From Amaurobius ferox (Eukaryota > Arthropoda > Arachnida > Araneae > Amaurobiidae): a DNA stretch of 64,000 bases. Both the position numbers and the translations under genes were made by a program. The stretch covers positions 82,258,679 through 82,322,678 of the forward strand of contig OX578137.1 of the NCBI GenBank assembly GCA_951213105.1, given 5' to 3'. Shown piece after piece: positions 23,374 through 35,666 of this stretch (positions are counted from its first letter, which is position 1; each line of letters opens with the position of its first letter). Under the pieces are notes generated by a model, which saw only the letters and a list, made by a program, of their open reading frames with translations, was not told the origin of the DNA and searched no databases.

Positions 23374-25445
23374 ATACAAGTGCGAGTTATATATATCAAA
23401 AATTATTATTTAATTAAGTTAATTTTGAAAAAGGGTTCTTTTTAATGATAACACGAAATATTTTTACATGCTAAAATCAGTATTTTTATTTTATACTGTT
23501 ATTTTGAAACTTAATATTTGACACAAATTAGTAATTCCTGTAATAAAATTACAAAAATATCTTACATTTGATAATTTAACTAAATCTATTATCTAAATTT
23601 TCCCATAATGTCGTATTCTAATCACTACCAAATGGCAATGTAGACATTATTAAGATTACTATTAAGCAACCTTATATTAAACTACTGTTACATGATGCGT
23701 AAGTAGTTAAGGATTCAGTATACGAATTAGGCAAATGTCATTTAACTAAAACTACTTTAATGTTGCGTGTTATGTTATTTTCTATGAGTTGGACAATATG
23801 CCGAAATTTATCCTAAAGTCTTAAATGATTGTCATAGTAGAAATTGAACTAAATAATCACGATGCAATAAAATAATTAAATTGTATAATGATTGTATCTT
23901 AAAATTGCCAACATATTACTAATTAACATTTTTTGTAAAATTAATTTGTCAACTGAGTCAGTGATATCAGGACTTGAAGATCTTTAACTTATCACAATAA
24001 TTTCTTTCTTATAGATACTAGACATTAAAAGTACGTAGGTAATTACTAAATGTTAAAATTATCATTATCCTGCAAATATCTGTACCTTCGATTATAGCGT
24101 TATTTTTGGTGCGCTAAGAATTTTTTCTAAACACTGCAAGAAGTATATATATCTATAAGTGTGTGATAAATATTCGTTTTAAAACTAATTTATACACAAT
24201 TATGTATTCGTAGGTACATTAACAATTCTCTATTCGTAGCCATAGTAACTGTTCTGCATTCGTGTTACATGCATAAAATAAAATTTCAGAGATGAAGTTC
24301 AAATGGGTAAAAAAAAATGTAAATTAATCACACATATCAGGGCATGCTAATCTCCAAATATTACTATTTGTTCTATGTTTCTACTGATTCTATGTAAAAG
24401 ACAGTTTATGACATAATTATGCACAATTGCGTCATTAGGATGGGCGGGGCGGCAGAGGTTCAATCAAAGAACTCATTTGAATAACATTGGAATGGAATAA
24501 TTACTGTCTGTTGAATAACTAATAAAATCGATTTTGAATCGTATTTCATAATATGCAAATGTACTATATATTAGTTATTCGACGTGATATAAGTTGAAAT
24601 GGAGATGATTTTTTTTAAATAACATTTATTTTATAGGATAATTTTAATCCGGCGATTGATACATCCATTTTACTGTTGAACTTCTATGTCACAAATGTCT
24701 ATGTACATCGAAAGTTCAATTTCTTAAAAAGTAATTGTTAATATGTTTTCTTTCTCTTTTCGCAGGCACTGTGTTGAATGATTCCCCTTGATCAGAATAT
24801 TTTGGTTGTTCTTTCCACTAAACTTCAAACGTATGCAATAGAGAGTTAAAAATACCTACTAATGCCTATGAAAATAGTTTTGCTACTTTATTCTTACACA
24901 GTTTCAACATTCCTAGTTTTCATACGATTTATAGTTATTTTCCTTCAAGGAATATTAATATGAATACCTCGAAATTGATATCAGATATTAGACGCGTTAT
25001 GCGATTCCATCGTGCGCATGCGCAGACGTGTTATGCGTACATCACTGCAACTAATTTGAAACATGTAAACTTTGATTACATGCTCATGGAATTTGGAGTA
25101 TTAACTCTTATGTCAATGGCCTGATATATTTCAATCCACTTTACCACATAGTGATTTAGTTTTAATTGAACTATATCGAAATCGATTTCAATTCTTTATT
25201 ATTTGCACGATAACTAACTGATTAGTATAGTTGTCGGAAAAATTGCAAATGCAGAAATAGTTTGTTTTTGCATCAAACATTTTTATTCCTTTAATCATTT
25301 GTCCCCTAACATGTATCCGGGTTTCCTAACATTTCTCTACAAATGCCCAATTTTGCATCTTTGTATGGTATAGGTTTGGTGTTACAAGACAGAAATTCTC
25401 GAGGAACGCAAAATTTGTCAAACAGCGGCATTGAACTCGGCTACT
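23374..25445. other. No recognisable gene
   Basis: AT-rich spacer between the family A pair and the family B array. Nothing supported. Confidence 0.5.
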
Positions 25446-26195
25446 TTTTACTTTTCCTGCAATACATGGTAATGTATAGGGAAAGTATTGGAATCATGTC
25501 GAAAATCGCAACTCCAGTTTTCGACGGATCTACACGTTTCGAGACCTCTGGAATACGAAAAAAACATTTTTAGAGTGACGTCTGTGTGTGTGTCTGCGTG
25601 TCTGTCTGTCTGTGCATAAATTGTATCCACACTAACTAAAAAACTAATGTACCGAATTTCACAAAATTTGGTAGGTAAGTAACTTGTGGGCGAGTCTGGT
25701 GCTGATAAGTTTTGGGTACGACTCGGGATAAAAGAACCCGCCTGTTTCTGCGAAATGGCCCACAAAAGCTTGTATCCACTCTAACTGAAAAACTAATGGA
25801 TCGAATTTCACAAAATTCGGCAGATGAGTCACTTGTGGGTCACCCTGGTGCTGATTAGATTTTGGCATGCTTCGGAAAAAAATAAACTGCCTTTTTTGCA
25901 AAATGGCCCGCAAAAATCGTAACCTAAAGAACTACGTATTCTCAAATATATCCATTAAATGCTTGTTTAATACGTAATTTTTAGTGAAGAAAATAATAAA
26001 ACCAACCCCATTACACTAGGACTACCCGTTCCCAAGATATTTTAGTTTTTCGTATTTTCTCTACGCCACCTTTGAAAATAAATCCGGTTACTGAATGAGA
26101 ACGAAAATTGAATTAAAAGTGAAATAAATTTAATTAAAATAAAGAGAACGCAGATATAAATCGGCAGGGAAAGTCATATGCTGCCCACATCAGAT
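25446..26195 (-). mobile_element. HINE-like family B, tandem unit 1
   Basis: Read on the minus strand it starts TCTGATGTGGGCAGCATAT at the right edge and ends at the 3' hairpin 25450-25486. It has two internal ~140-bp repeats (each with TATCCACTCTAACT, TTTCACAAAATT and TGGTGCTGATTAG) and a (GTCT/GT)n tract at 25,580-25,615. Left-most of four head-to-tail units. Confidence 0.8.
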
Positions 26196-27179
26196 TTTTA
26201 CTTTCCCTGCAGTACATGGAAATGTATAGGGAAAGAATTGGAATCATGCCGAAAATCACAATTCGAGTTTTCGCCAGATCTACACGTTTCGAGACCTCTA
26301 GAATACGAAAACATTATTTTTAGCGTGGCGTATGTGTGTGTCTGTCTGTATGTCTGTCTGTCTGTGCCTGTTTGTGTGTCTGGCTGTGCAATGTATGTAT
26401 CCACTCTAACTCAAAAAGTTTTGAACCGAATTTCACAACGTTTGGTAGGTAAGTCACTTGGGTATGGCCCTGGTGCTGATTAGTTTTTGGTACGAGTCGT
26501 AAAAACAAAACCCGCCTTTTTTTGCGAAATTTCCAGTAAAAATTTCATGTATCCACTCTAGCTAAAATACTAATGGATCAAATATCACAACATTTGGTAG
26601 ATACGTTATTTGTACGATACTCTGGTGCTGATTAGATTTTAGTATTAATCGAAAAAGAACAACCTGCATTTTTTTACGAAATGGCCCGCAAAAATTTAAT
26701 GTATCCAATCTGGCTAAAATACTAATTGTTCAAGTTTCACAGCATTTGGGAGGTAAGTTACTTTTGGGTAACACTGGTGCTGATTAGATTTTGGTATTAT
26801 TCGGAAAATAACAACCTGCCTTTTTTTACGAAATTAACCTCAATAATCGCCAAAATAAAAAAAAAGCTACGTATGTTCAAATATATAAATTAAATGCTTG
26901 TTTTATAAGTAATTTTTGATGAGGAAAAGAATAAGAACAACTATACCACTCTAGGACTAACTGTTCTCGAGATATTTGAGATTTTTGGCATTTAGTTATG
27001 CCAGTTATGGAAAAATGCCCAGTTACCTAATAAAAACAGAAATTGAATTAAAAATGCTACATAAATTATTGTACAATTATTTATTGTGCAATTAAACTTA
27101 ATTTAATGAATTATAAAAGAAATAAAGAAACAATGAATTTGAATCTGCAGCGAAAGTTATGTGCTGCCCACATCAGATT
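26196..27179 (-). mobile_element. HINE-like family B, tandem unit 2 (three internal repeats)
   Basis: Same layout as unit 1 but longer because the ~140-bp internal repeat is present three times (starting near 26,395, 26,545 and 26,698). 3' hairpin 26200-26236, with ACTTTCCCTGCAG the exact inverse of CTGCAGGGAAAGT at the 5' end of unit 4. Confidence 0.8.
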
Positions 27180-27961
27180 TTTTACTTTCCCTGCAATACA
27201 TGGTAATGTATAGAGAAAGTACTGGAATCATACCGAAAATCACAACTCGAGTTTTCGACGGATCTACACGTTTCTAGAGTTCTAGAATACGAAACATCTA
27301 TTTTTAGCGTGATGTAAGTGTCTGTGTCTGTGTGTGCAATGTATGTATCCACGTTAACTCAAAAACTAATGGACTGAATTCCACAAAGTATGGTATGTAG
27401 GTCACTTGGATGAGACCCTCGTTCTGATTAGATTTTGTTACGATTCGGAAAATAACAACCTGCCTTTTTATACGAAATGGCCAGCAAAAATATCATGTAT
27501 CCATCCTAGCTAATATACTAATTGATTAAATTTCACAAAATTTGGTAAATAAATTACATGTGGGATACTCTGGTGCTGATTAGATTTTGGTACAATTCGG
27601 AACAGAACAATCTGCCTTTCTTTACGAAATGGCCCGCAAAAATTGTCAAAATCTAAATAAAAAGACTACATATGTTCAAATGTATCAATTAAATGCTTGT
27701 TACATACTTAATTTTTGACGAGGAACAAACAAGAACAACTCTATTACTCTAGAACTAACCGTTATAGAGATATTTGCGAATTTTCGCATTTTTTTATTCC
27801 ACCTTTGGAAAAATCTCCAATTTTCAAATAAAAAGAGCCACTGTTTTAAAAAAGCAAATTTAGTGTTATTTTGTGCAATTAAACTCAATTTTATAAATGA
27901 TTAAAAAAAAGAAAAAATGAATGAGTTTGCAGCGAAAGTCATGTGCTGCCCACATCAGATT
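27180..27961 (-). mobile_element. HINE-like family B, tandem unit 3
   Basis: 3' hairpin 27184-27220, two internal repeats (near 27,345 and 27,498), 5' terminus CATGTGCTGCCCACATCAGA at 27,941-27,960. Confidence 0.8.
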
Positions 27962-28710
27962 TTTATTTTCCCTGCAATACATGGTAATGTATAGGGGAAG
28001 TATTGGAATCATGCCGAAAATCGCAATTCAAGTTTTCGACTGATCTAAGCATTTCGAGACCTCTAGAATACGAAAAAATTATTTTTAGCGTGACGTCTGT
28101 GTGTGTGTCTGTCTGTCTGTCTGAGCATATTTTGTATCCACTCTAAAAATCTAATTGACCGAATTTCATACAATTTAGTAGGTAACTCACTTGTGGGCGA
28201 ATCTGGTGCGGATTAGTTTTGGGTACAATTCGGGATAAAAGAACCCGCCTTTTCTTCCGAAATGGCCCGCAAAAGCCTGTATCCACTGTAGCTGAAACAC
28301 TAATGGGTCAAATTTCACAAAATTCGGTAGATAAATTACTTGCGGATCACCCTGGTGCAGATTTTGATACTATTCGAAAAGAAAACTAATCTCCTTTTTT
28401 TGCAAAATGGCCTGCAAAAATCGTCAAAATTTAAACTAAAAAACTACGTATGCTCAAATATATCTATTAAATGTTTGTTTCATACGTAATTTTTAACAAA
28501 GAAAAGAATAAGATCAACCCCATTACACTTGAAATAGTCTTTCTCGAGATATTTCAGTGTTTTCGTATTTTCTATTCGCCACTTTCGAAAATAAGTCCAG
28601 TTACCAAATGAGAACGAAAATTGAATTAAAAGTGAATTAAATTTAATTAAAATAATGAGAACGCGGATATAAGTCTGCAGGGAAAGTCGTGTGCTGCCCA
28701 CATCAAATTT
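27962..28710 (-). mobile_element. HINE-like family B, tandem unit 4
   Basis: 3' hairpin 27965-28001 (one arm base changed), (GTCT)n near 28,100, two internal repeats. The 5' subterminal repeat CTGCAGGGAAAGT is at 28675-28687 and the 5' palindrome at 28,690-28,706. The right edge of the array borders unrelated sequence. Confidence 0.8.
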
Positions 28711-29485
28711 TTCTTAATATAGTGTGATTAAAAAAAGGGTGGACGTAGCTTCTGTTTTATTTTTATGTAACACTCTTTGATCCAAGTGCTTTATTAAGTT
28801 ATTATATTTTAGTTAGTCACTCCTAATCTCTATAACCATTTAGATAAATGTTAATACGTAGATTACATGAAATGTTGATACGTGATTTCTAACTAAGTAG
28901 GTACGTTTGTACATGCGTACGTCTACGTAGGTACAGTTGTATCACTGGAAATCTACTCAGTGAACGGCTCTGATACAAAGTATGTACCAGTGACTTTCTC
29001 TCCTCTTTGTCTGGAGAGGAAGACGTACACATATTTCATCCAATTGAAAAGATTTGGGAATTCTGATTCTAATAATTTATAGGTACAAGAAGGAGGGACG
29101 GCTTACACACAAAAGACAATATATTTACAGGAAGGAGTGGGATTTTCAGTTATTTTTTTTTCTCATTTCAGAATTTTCGGTTCTCAACTTGAAATAGGGA
29201 AGTCTTTGAGGCGGAATGGAAAATTAAGCATAGATGCAAATACTATAGACGTCTGAGATGGTGTAAAAACCAGGTAAACGTAAAATCACGTGTGCGAATG
29301 AAAATAAGTTTTTACTAGGAGTAGAGTGTGCTAGTAATTGCTAGTAGTAGCGTGTGCTGTGATTAAAATTATGAAAATTTACCTCAAGAGGAGTGAAAGG
29401 AAAATGTGAGTTTCTCTCAAGGTTTGAACATTTTAGTAAGTATTTGAGACATGGTTTCGTGATCGGGAAATATATTGCCACTATT
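28711..29485. other. No recognisable gene
   Basis: Contains a TACGT/GTAC-rich patch at 28,895-28,990 of unknown significance. Nothing else supported. Confidence 0.45.
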
Positions 29486-29487
29486 AC

Positions 29488-29532
29488 CACAACTACTACT
29501 ACTACTACTACTACTACTATATTAATTATTAA

Positions 29533-29605
<73 letters not shown>

Positions 29606-29606
29606 G
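29488..29606. repeat. Compound microsatellite (ACT)n and (TA)n
   Basis: About ten ACT units (29,488-29,519), a short gap, then about 35 TA units. Confidence 0.95.
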
Positions 29607-29776
29607 ATTTATTTTCAAATCTGTGCATCTATCTCTAATTAACCCAGGCACATTATTATTTCAGACTCGGCAATAGTAAGTTACTATAAATACCAATGTC
29701 ACAGACTTCTAGCATTAAAAGAGGGATATTTGAAAAAACAAACAAAAGAAAACAGGAAGTCAAGAATTACCATCTA

Positions 29777-29797
29777 TATATATATGTGTATGTCGGT

Positions 29798-29839
<42 letters not shown>
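29777..29839. repeat. TA microsatellite with TGTATGTCGG interruption
   Basis: TA/TG-rich tract, cleanest from 29,804. Confidence 0.9.
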
Positions 29840-29843
<4 letters not shown>

Positions 29844-30320
29844 CGTGTTTTGTAGAAGTACGTGATCTTAAAATTGCTACGTAAAAAGCGTCTGACAATC
29901 TGATAGTCATAATTTCCAGTTGTTTCTTTGAATATTACATACAATTACAAACATAAATTGATGTTTTTGCTGTTTTCCACACATTCATTAATTATGGATG
30001 TTTATGTGAAACCTCATAAAATGTCAAAATAATTCTGGCCGTCCCCTCCATCTTTAGGAAGATGTCAAAAGTTACCATTTTGAAGGCAGGTGCTAATGGT
30101 GGGTTTAAGGGAATACAGGAATTTCGATGCGACGTCATCTGCAGTCACTTGCATAGTTTTTTTTTAGGTTTTCTTCTAGAAATTGCGAGCTGGTCATATG
30201 TAGCATCGAAAACATTATCAGAGTTTCCAAGCACTTTCATTTATAAAACCTTCTTTTGATTTTGGCTCAAACACATTTGACGAAAGTCGTATTTTGAGTA
30301 TACCACAGTAAGGATTACAC
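29840..30320. other. No recognisable gene
   Basis: A 65-codon open frame at 30062-30259 has no recognised family. Confidence 0.45.
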
Positions 30321-30324
30321 TCTT

Positions 30325-30540
30325 TAAGGAGTATCAAAAAAGCTTATTTAGTGCGAGTTTAAAGAGTTTATATAGGAAGTATCTGCAGAACTTTTTTCGC
30401 ATGCATCAAATGAGATTATTTAGGGTGCATTAAAAGAGCGTATTTATAGTGTATCAAAATAGCTTATTTAGGGCGCATCAAATTAACTTATTTAGGACGT
30501 ATTAAAAGAGCTTATTTAGGGTGTACTGAAAGGCTTATAT
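30325..30540. repeat. Degenerate ~27-bp minisatellite (AGCTTATTTAGGG...ATCAAAA)
   Basis: About eight imperfect units built on GCTTATTTAGGGCGTATCAA, e.g. AGCTTATTTAGGGCGCATCA and AGCTTATTTAGGGTGTACTG. The same unit recurs at 31,475-31,580 and 31,798-31,970. Confidence 0.8.
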
Positions 30541-31263
30541 ACCTTCGCCGATGATAAAAGTAGTATTTAGAACGTAATACGAAGTGGGGTTATAACATAC
30601 AGTGTTCAATATGCCCAACACATGATCCAAGTCGCATTACTGGCAATGGTCTTATGTGCGATTAAGTGCTTATTTAAGACACAACATGTGCTTGGGTGTG
30701 TTTTGCAATTTGAGTGTGTGTTCTCGCCTTTTGAAAACGTAATGAATTAATTCAATTAATCCCGGGCAACTGCATCTACAGTTTGTCTTTCATAAATGTT
30801 TAATCGATGTAGGTTGTTTAAAATCATGGTTAAAGGCATCTTATTTGTATGTTTATCCAGAAATCTTAAATTTTACATTGAATATTTCCGATTTTTATTT
30901 CTGTCTTAGAAATTAAAGGGTCAAATCTGAAGTGATTCGTGTATGTGCTATTCAAAGTTCATGTAATTAGTGTTTTTACTCACTAAATTTAGCCCCTCGA
31001 CCTCTAACGGACTATCTATGCAGATACAAGTTTATACTCATTAATGCATCGTGCTCATAAAAATGTTCCTTAGGTCTGTCAGTCTTTTTTTAATGAGGAA
31101 ATTGGACATTCGAAGTAATTAAACTTCTTATAAGGGCAATTGATGAAAACGTTGCATGTATTAAAATATTAAAACAGATAAGGGTAAAAATATTATAATT
31201 AATTACAGATTAACTAAATATATATTTCAATGTTTAAAATTTTTAGGAAATATTGATGGTTTA
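30541..31263. other. No recognisable gene
   Basis: Contains AAGTGCTTATTTAAGACAC with TGTGCTTGGGTGTG (30,665-30,700), echoed at 32,515-32,552. Otherwise unremarkable. Confidence 0.45.
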
Positions 31264-31905
31264 AAACAAAATTTTATTTCAAAAGACGTGAAGTTTAAAT
31301 ACTTCCTATAAACGCATTGCCTGACGTTTATTTATATTAATTAGGATTAGATATGAGTTGATTCCACTCCAATAGATGAACAGTTTTACGCATAAATAGA
31401 AAAAGGAGTATATGCGAATTCTGAGATTTTATTCAAAAGGAGGACGGCAAAAGACGTGCTTTGAGAGTGTCAAATGAGCTTATTTAGAGCGTATAAAAAA
31501 TACTTTATGTCGTGTGTATGAAAATAGCTTACTTAGAATACATAAAACATCTTATATAGGACTCATAAATTAGCTTATTTAGAGAAACAAAATTTTATTT
31601 CAAAAGGCATGAAGTTTTAATACTTCATATGTATGCATTAGCTGACGTTTGATTAGAATAATTAGGATTAGATATGGGTTTATTCCACTTCTGTACATGA
31701 GCACTTTTACGCATAAATAGAAAAAAAGAGTACATGCGAATTCTGAGATGGTATTCGAAACGATTACGGCGAAAGACGTGCTTTGAGAGTGTCAAATAGG
31801 CTTATTTAGAGCGTATAAAAATACCTTATGTCGTCTGTATGAAAGTAGATTATTTAGAACAAATAAAACATCTTATTCGCGACCCATAAAATAGTTTATT
31901 TTGGA
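31264..31905. repeat. 321-bp tandem duplication containing the minisatellite unit
   Basis: 31,264-31,584 and 31,585-31,905 align throughout. Both start AAACAAAATTTTATTTCAAAAG, and both carry TTAGGATTAGATATG, ACGCATAAATAGAAAAA, GACGTGCTTTGAGAGTGTCA and then GCTTATTTAGAGCGTATAAA. Visible divergence is moderate (around a fifth of positions). Confidence 0.85.
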
Positions 31906-32004
31906 CGTAAAAATACTTATTGAGGGAGTATCTACAGACCTTATTTAGGGCGTATCAAAATCGCTTATGCTAAAGGGTTAAAAAATGAATTTATGGTGAA
32001 ATAT

Positions 32005-32425
32005 GCAGTCGTGTTGCGGCATAGCATTCGATGTGCCCAGTGCTAGGGACGCTACAAAGCGCGCGAGATTGCATTTGGACGAACCGAGTTCGATTCCTGC
32101 CACTACACAAAACTGTCGCCGTGTTAACGTTACGTTAAACATGCGGGTCCGTAAGTCCTTTCAAAGTGTTGGTGGTAGGCGGAGGAGTGTACGGTACATG
32201 TGAATTTCTCCCCGAACTTGGTTCCTGTTTAAAATGATTGGCATTACCCGGCTGTCCAAACAGATACTTTTTACCTTTATGGCAGGTCAGACAGTCTGAG
32301 TCGAAGAAGGAGAATACCCGGCTGTGCTCAAACTGTTCCCATGTCCACGCGAAGTACGGACATCTTAAACGCATAATATCTTAAACTTCCGGGTAGGTCG
32401 TACGGTCTGAGTCCAAGAACAAAAT
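32005..32425 (+). mobile_element. SINE-1 (tRNA-derived) copy S1, degenerate
   Basis: B-box GAGTTCGATTCCTGCCACTA (32,087) is followed by the body signature GCCGTGTTAACGTTACGTTA, CGTAAGTCCTTTC and GTTGGTGGTAG. The tail GGCTGTCCAAACAGATAC follows, with a second tail-like block to 32,425. The A-box region is poorly preserved. Confidence 0.65.
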
Positions 32426-33885
32426 AAGAAACATGTATCCAGCGCCAGGATCAAGGCGTAATACTTACCTGAGCAGAGTATTACTAAGCGGCCTAGTACT
32501 TTCCTGAATCTGATTAAGCATTTATTTAGGGTGCAGAATGTGCTTGAGTGTGAACTGCTTCAGAATCCTGTAGTCTGAGCTCAATTTATAAAACAGTAAA
32601 GTCATCTTCCCGGTAGGATCTTTTCAGTCCTCTCCAACGTGATTTGCAGAATTATACCTCATAGCGAATATTCACGCTACCATTGAACGTGCTGGTATAT
32701 TTCACACTACCCACTGCATAATAATCAAAATACCGATTCATGAATTTTATTGTCTGCAACAGTAGAGGGATATTGACTTTGAGAGCGTCTCCTAAAGACG
32801 GATTCTCTGCGCAAAAAAATTTAAGTGAGGTTTAGTAGTTGATTTTTGTTTTAGAAATATTTCTATTGTCTGGATATTTATATAATATGCAAATGCTTTT
32901 AAATATGTAAATTGATGCATTAATAATAAGTAATGACTACTTTAAAATTGCATAATTTCGGTACTGCAATGTTTTTAGAATATTATTAAACTTTTATCTA
33001 TGCAATATGTAATACTGATAAACTTTTATTTACGCAAATGCACTTGAAGGAAAAATGTCTCTTCTAAACATTTTACGAGCAAAATCGTTTCTCTCTATAA
33101 TTCAGAAGACTGAAATAAAAGTTAGAAGAGCTTGTTGACGCAATGCACATATACTCTGAAATATCATCTAGAAAATAACGAAAATATGTAGATACAATAT
33201 CGTATGCATGTTTAATGCAATATCGCCTTTTCAGAATACTAAATTATCTTCAAATCTTAGCATATCTTCTCATCGTATCTTTCAAACTACTTGAAATATT
33301 TCATATTTGTAAACTAACTCATGCTTTTAAATCTTAATATGAGTATTTTCCCTTTAAGTTTCATCTAAACATATTTCTCAGAAGCTATTGAATATGAAGA
33401 TGTATATAACGTATAATTAGACTTTATAAAAATATATGTTTTACATTTCGATGAAAACTGCTCATTAGTGAATATGACTTTATGAATTTGTATGTCTAGA
33501 ACTTCGGAGTGATGCAGGGCGTTCTGCGTTCTGCACTCAGCGACGTCTAAAAGTTAATACTTGTGTTAAAATGCATGAGAATAATTTATTCATACCATAA
33601 ATACATAATCTGCCGATAGGAGTGTTTTATAAATTAGAATCGCGTTCCATATCTTTGGGTCGATTTCGAGTTTTTTGCACTCTTCAGAAAGGGTGGAATA
33701 TAGTATTGAGAAAATATAATATATTGCTATTAAAAATGGGTTTTATTAAACTACTTACTTCTTATTTACATATTCATATTAAAATATAATATTTTATATG
33801 CGATTGCATAATGAATATACTTACATTTCCTATGTTCACGAAAACCCCGATATTGTGTGTAGTACGGCTTAAATCTTTAGTATCT
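32426..33885. other. No recognisable gene
   Basis: AT-rich, nothing supported. A short TATTACT/TACTTTC patch at 32,460-32,510 is unassigned. Confidence 0.45.
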
Positions 33886-33889
33886 TATT

Positions 33890-34140
33890 TCAGCGCCACC
33901 TGAATTTTTCTCTCAAACGGTAATGTTGTTTTCTATTTATGGAGTTTTAACTCCTTACTTTTACCTCCATGTCTTAAAGTTTCCAACTAAAATAAATTAT
34001 TATAACTGTGTGATAATTTAAAAATATATCCGATGAATGAATGTATCGCATTTTAGAGATGTTTAAATAAAATTGCATTTTATTTGGAAAGTGTTTCGTA
34101 ATCAATTCTTTATGCACTATTGATATTTCTTCTTATAAAT
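33890..34140 (-). mobile_element. HINE-like family C, 5'-end fragment
   Basis: AATAAATTATTATAACTGTGTGATAATTT, GTATCGCATTTTAGAGATGT, TTAAATAAAATTGCATTT and GGAAAGTGTTTCGTAATCAA match the right-hand ends of copies at 48.3 and 57.8 kb. Only one internal-repeat unit is present. Confidence 0.65.
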
Positions 34141-35005
34141 TTCAAGTCGGAAATGGTATGTTTGGAAATAACTTTTTCATATAAATTTCAAAATCCCTTC
34201 CTAAAATAAAAGTGACCCGTCTGCGTAAAGATTGACATGTGTTTGTTTAACCGAGATTTTTGCTCCAGATAAGTGATGGAGAAAAATCCCCATCTAATTT
34301 CCCAAAAGGCAATTTGGACAGAAAATATCCTTAGATACAGCAATAAAGATTTCTTGGGAGATGTCACACAAGCGTAATGCATGAGATTACTTTATTACGG
34401 TTTGATTTTTTTTTTCCTGCTGTTCAGGCACATAGTGGAGATTTATTTTGTCTTTCTGCCTATTACAATGTTAATCTTCTATATTCAGTTATAATCTCAG
34501 AATCTGTCTGCAATAGTCTTTTGAAATATTATTCAAGTAAATTTCATTCAAGGTTGATTTAGCTTTATATTGACAAATGTATTTTAGTGAAATTAAAAAG
34601 TAAACTGATTTTATAAATTTACTGCATCATTTACCGAATTGTGTTTTATTGGAAGTTAGTTACAGATTAAGGAATGTTTGAATAAATATATATTAATTAG
34701 TACCTACTGCGAAAAATACTCGTATCTCAATTTAGAGTCAAACGGCCAATCACAACCTGGGAAGATGACGCAGTCTATTTCCATCAAGCTACTGAGAGGG
34801 TTCAATTTCCTTCTATAATTGGTGGGCTGTACCAAATCTTACACTTGACTTGAACTTTATTGTGTCATCTTTCAAATTAAATTCACTGCTGTAAACGGGG
34901 TCTAATCTCATTTCTGTTCATTGATACCGGGTTGGGAGTTTAGGAATCTCATTAGTTTCTATAGAAACCCGCAAAAATATGATTATATGAAATTTACTTT
35001 GCTAT
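34141..35005. other. No recognisable gene
   Basis: AT-rich. Short frames at 34,188 and 34,377 look random. Confidence 0.45.
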
Positions 35006-35007
35006 CG

Positions 35008-35260
35008 GCGTTACTCGTACTTACAGCGGGGATTTATTTATCCAATATATGCCCTGTCGTCCATTGAAAAGAAATATTGAATGGACTCATTGAATCCCTG
35101 CTTTACATACTGGCCAACGTCGGGCAATTTTATCTTCCAGCTCATAAAATCCTTCATTTCGAATGCGTAAACGATCGGGGTTAACCGTACTTTACAGCAG
35201 GGATTCATTTATCCTATGCAAGTCCTGACGTCTTTTGAAATATATATAGCATAGTAAACA
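35008..35260. repeat. Direct repeat of ~60 bp (GGATTCATTTATCC...)
   Basis: 35,012-35,070 and 35,190-35,250 share TTACAGCxGGGATTyATTTATCC followed by a CCTGxCGTCxxTTGAAA block. The second also matches 36,233-36,285 almost exactly up to GAAATATATATA. These may be ends of an unidentified element. Confidence 0.55.
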
Positions 35261-35660
35261 TATTAAAATTGAATTATTTCACAGTTATCCAATTTTTCTC
35301 CAGAAGTTGGCGCAATGCAGCACATTCTCCTAAAGTAACATACAAGATTCATATGAAAAAGAGGGGAAATGACCAACTGCAAGGCATAAAATGGTAGAGG
35401 GGGATGGCGACCCCTCTTTCCCGTTAAAAAGACTGCTTTTATGCCCGGGCAACACTCACGGTACCAATGCCATGCAGAAGCCATACTTCCGTAAATGTGT
35501 CAAATCAAAAACACTCGAAAAAGTGCAAGGAAAACAAATAGGAATCTACCAGGATCGCAAGGGAAAGAATGGAAATGCAGCAAATGCCCCTGTCGGTTAA
35601 GATGGAGTGCATCATATATAACAGCAGTCCACGCGTGCGCAATTCATTATTTTTACTTTC
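35261..35660. other. Unassigned GC-richer block downstream of the RT fragment
   Basis: Open frames on both strands (35,263-35,484 minus; 35,391-35,600 plus) lack any recognised domain. A KCSKCPC cysteine cluster occurs in one plus frame at about 35,550. Possibly a degraded mobile-element 3' region. Confidence 0.3.
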
Positions 35661-35666
35661 ATCGTT

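Noticed and set aside
22173..23445. HTHTHTHT reading frames
   Set aside because: Translations of the CA microsatellites within family A elements. The overlapping frames on both strands reflect the repeat, not genes.
25448..26508. Several 60-105-codon frames across the family B array
   Set aside because: The same frames recur with shifts in each tandem unit and lack conservation, so they are by-products of the repeat.
25446..28710. CRISPR-like array
   Set aside because: Units are 750-980 bp, share full-length homology and have transposon-like termini. There are no short repeats with unique spacers.
35263..35600. Possible piggyBac-type cysteine-rich C-terminus (KCSKCPC)
   Set aside because: Only one cysteine cluster, without the spacing or flanking motifs of that family. 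Left unassigned.
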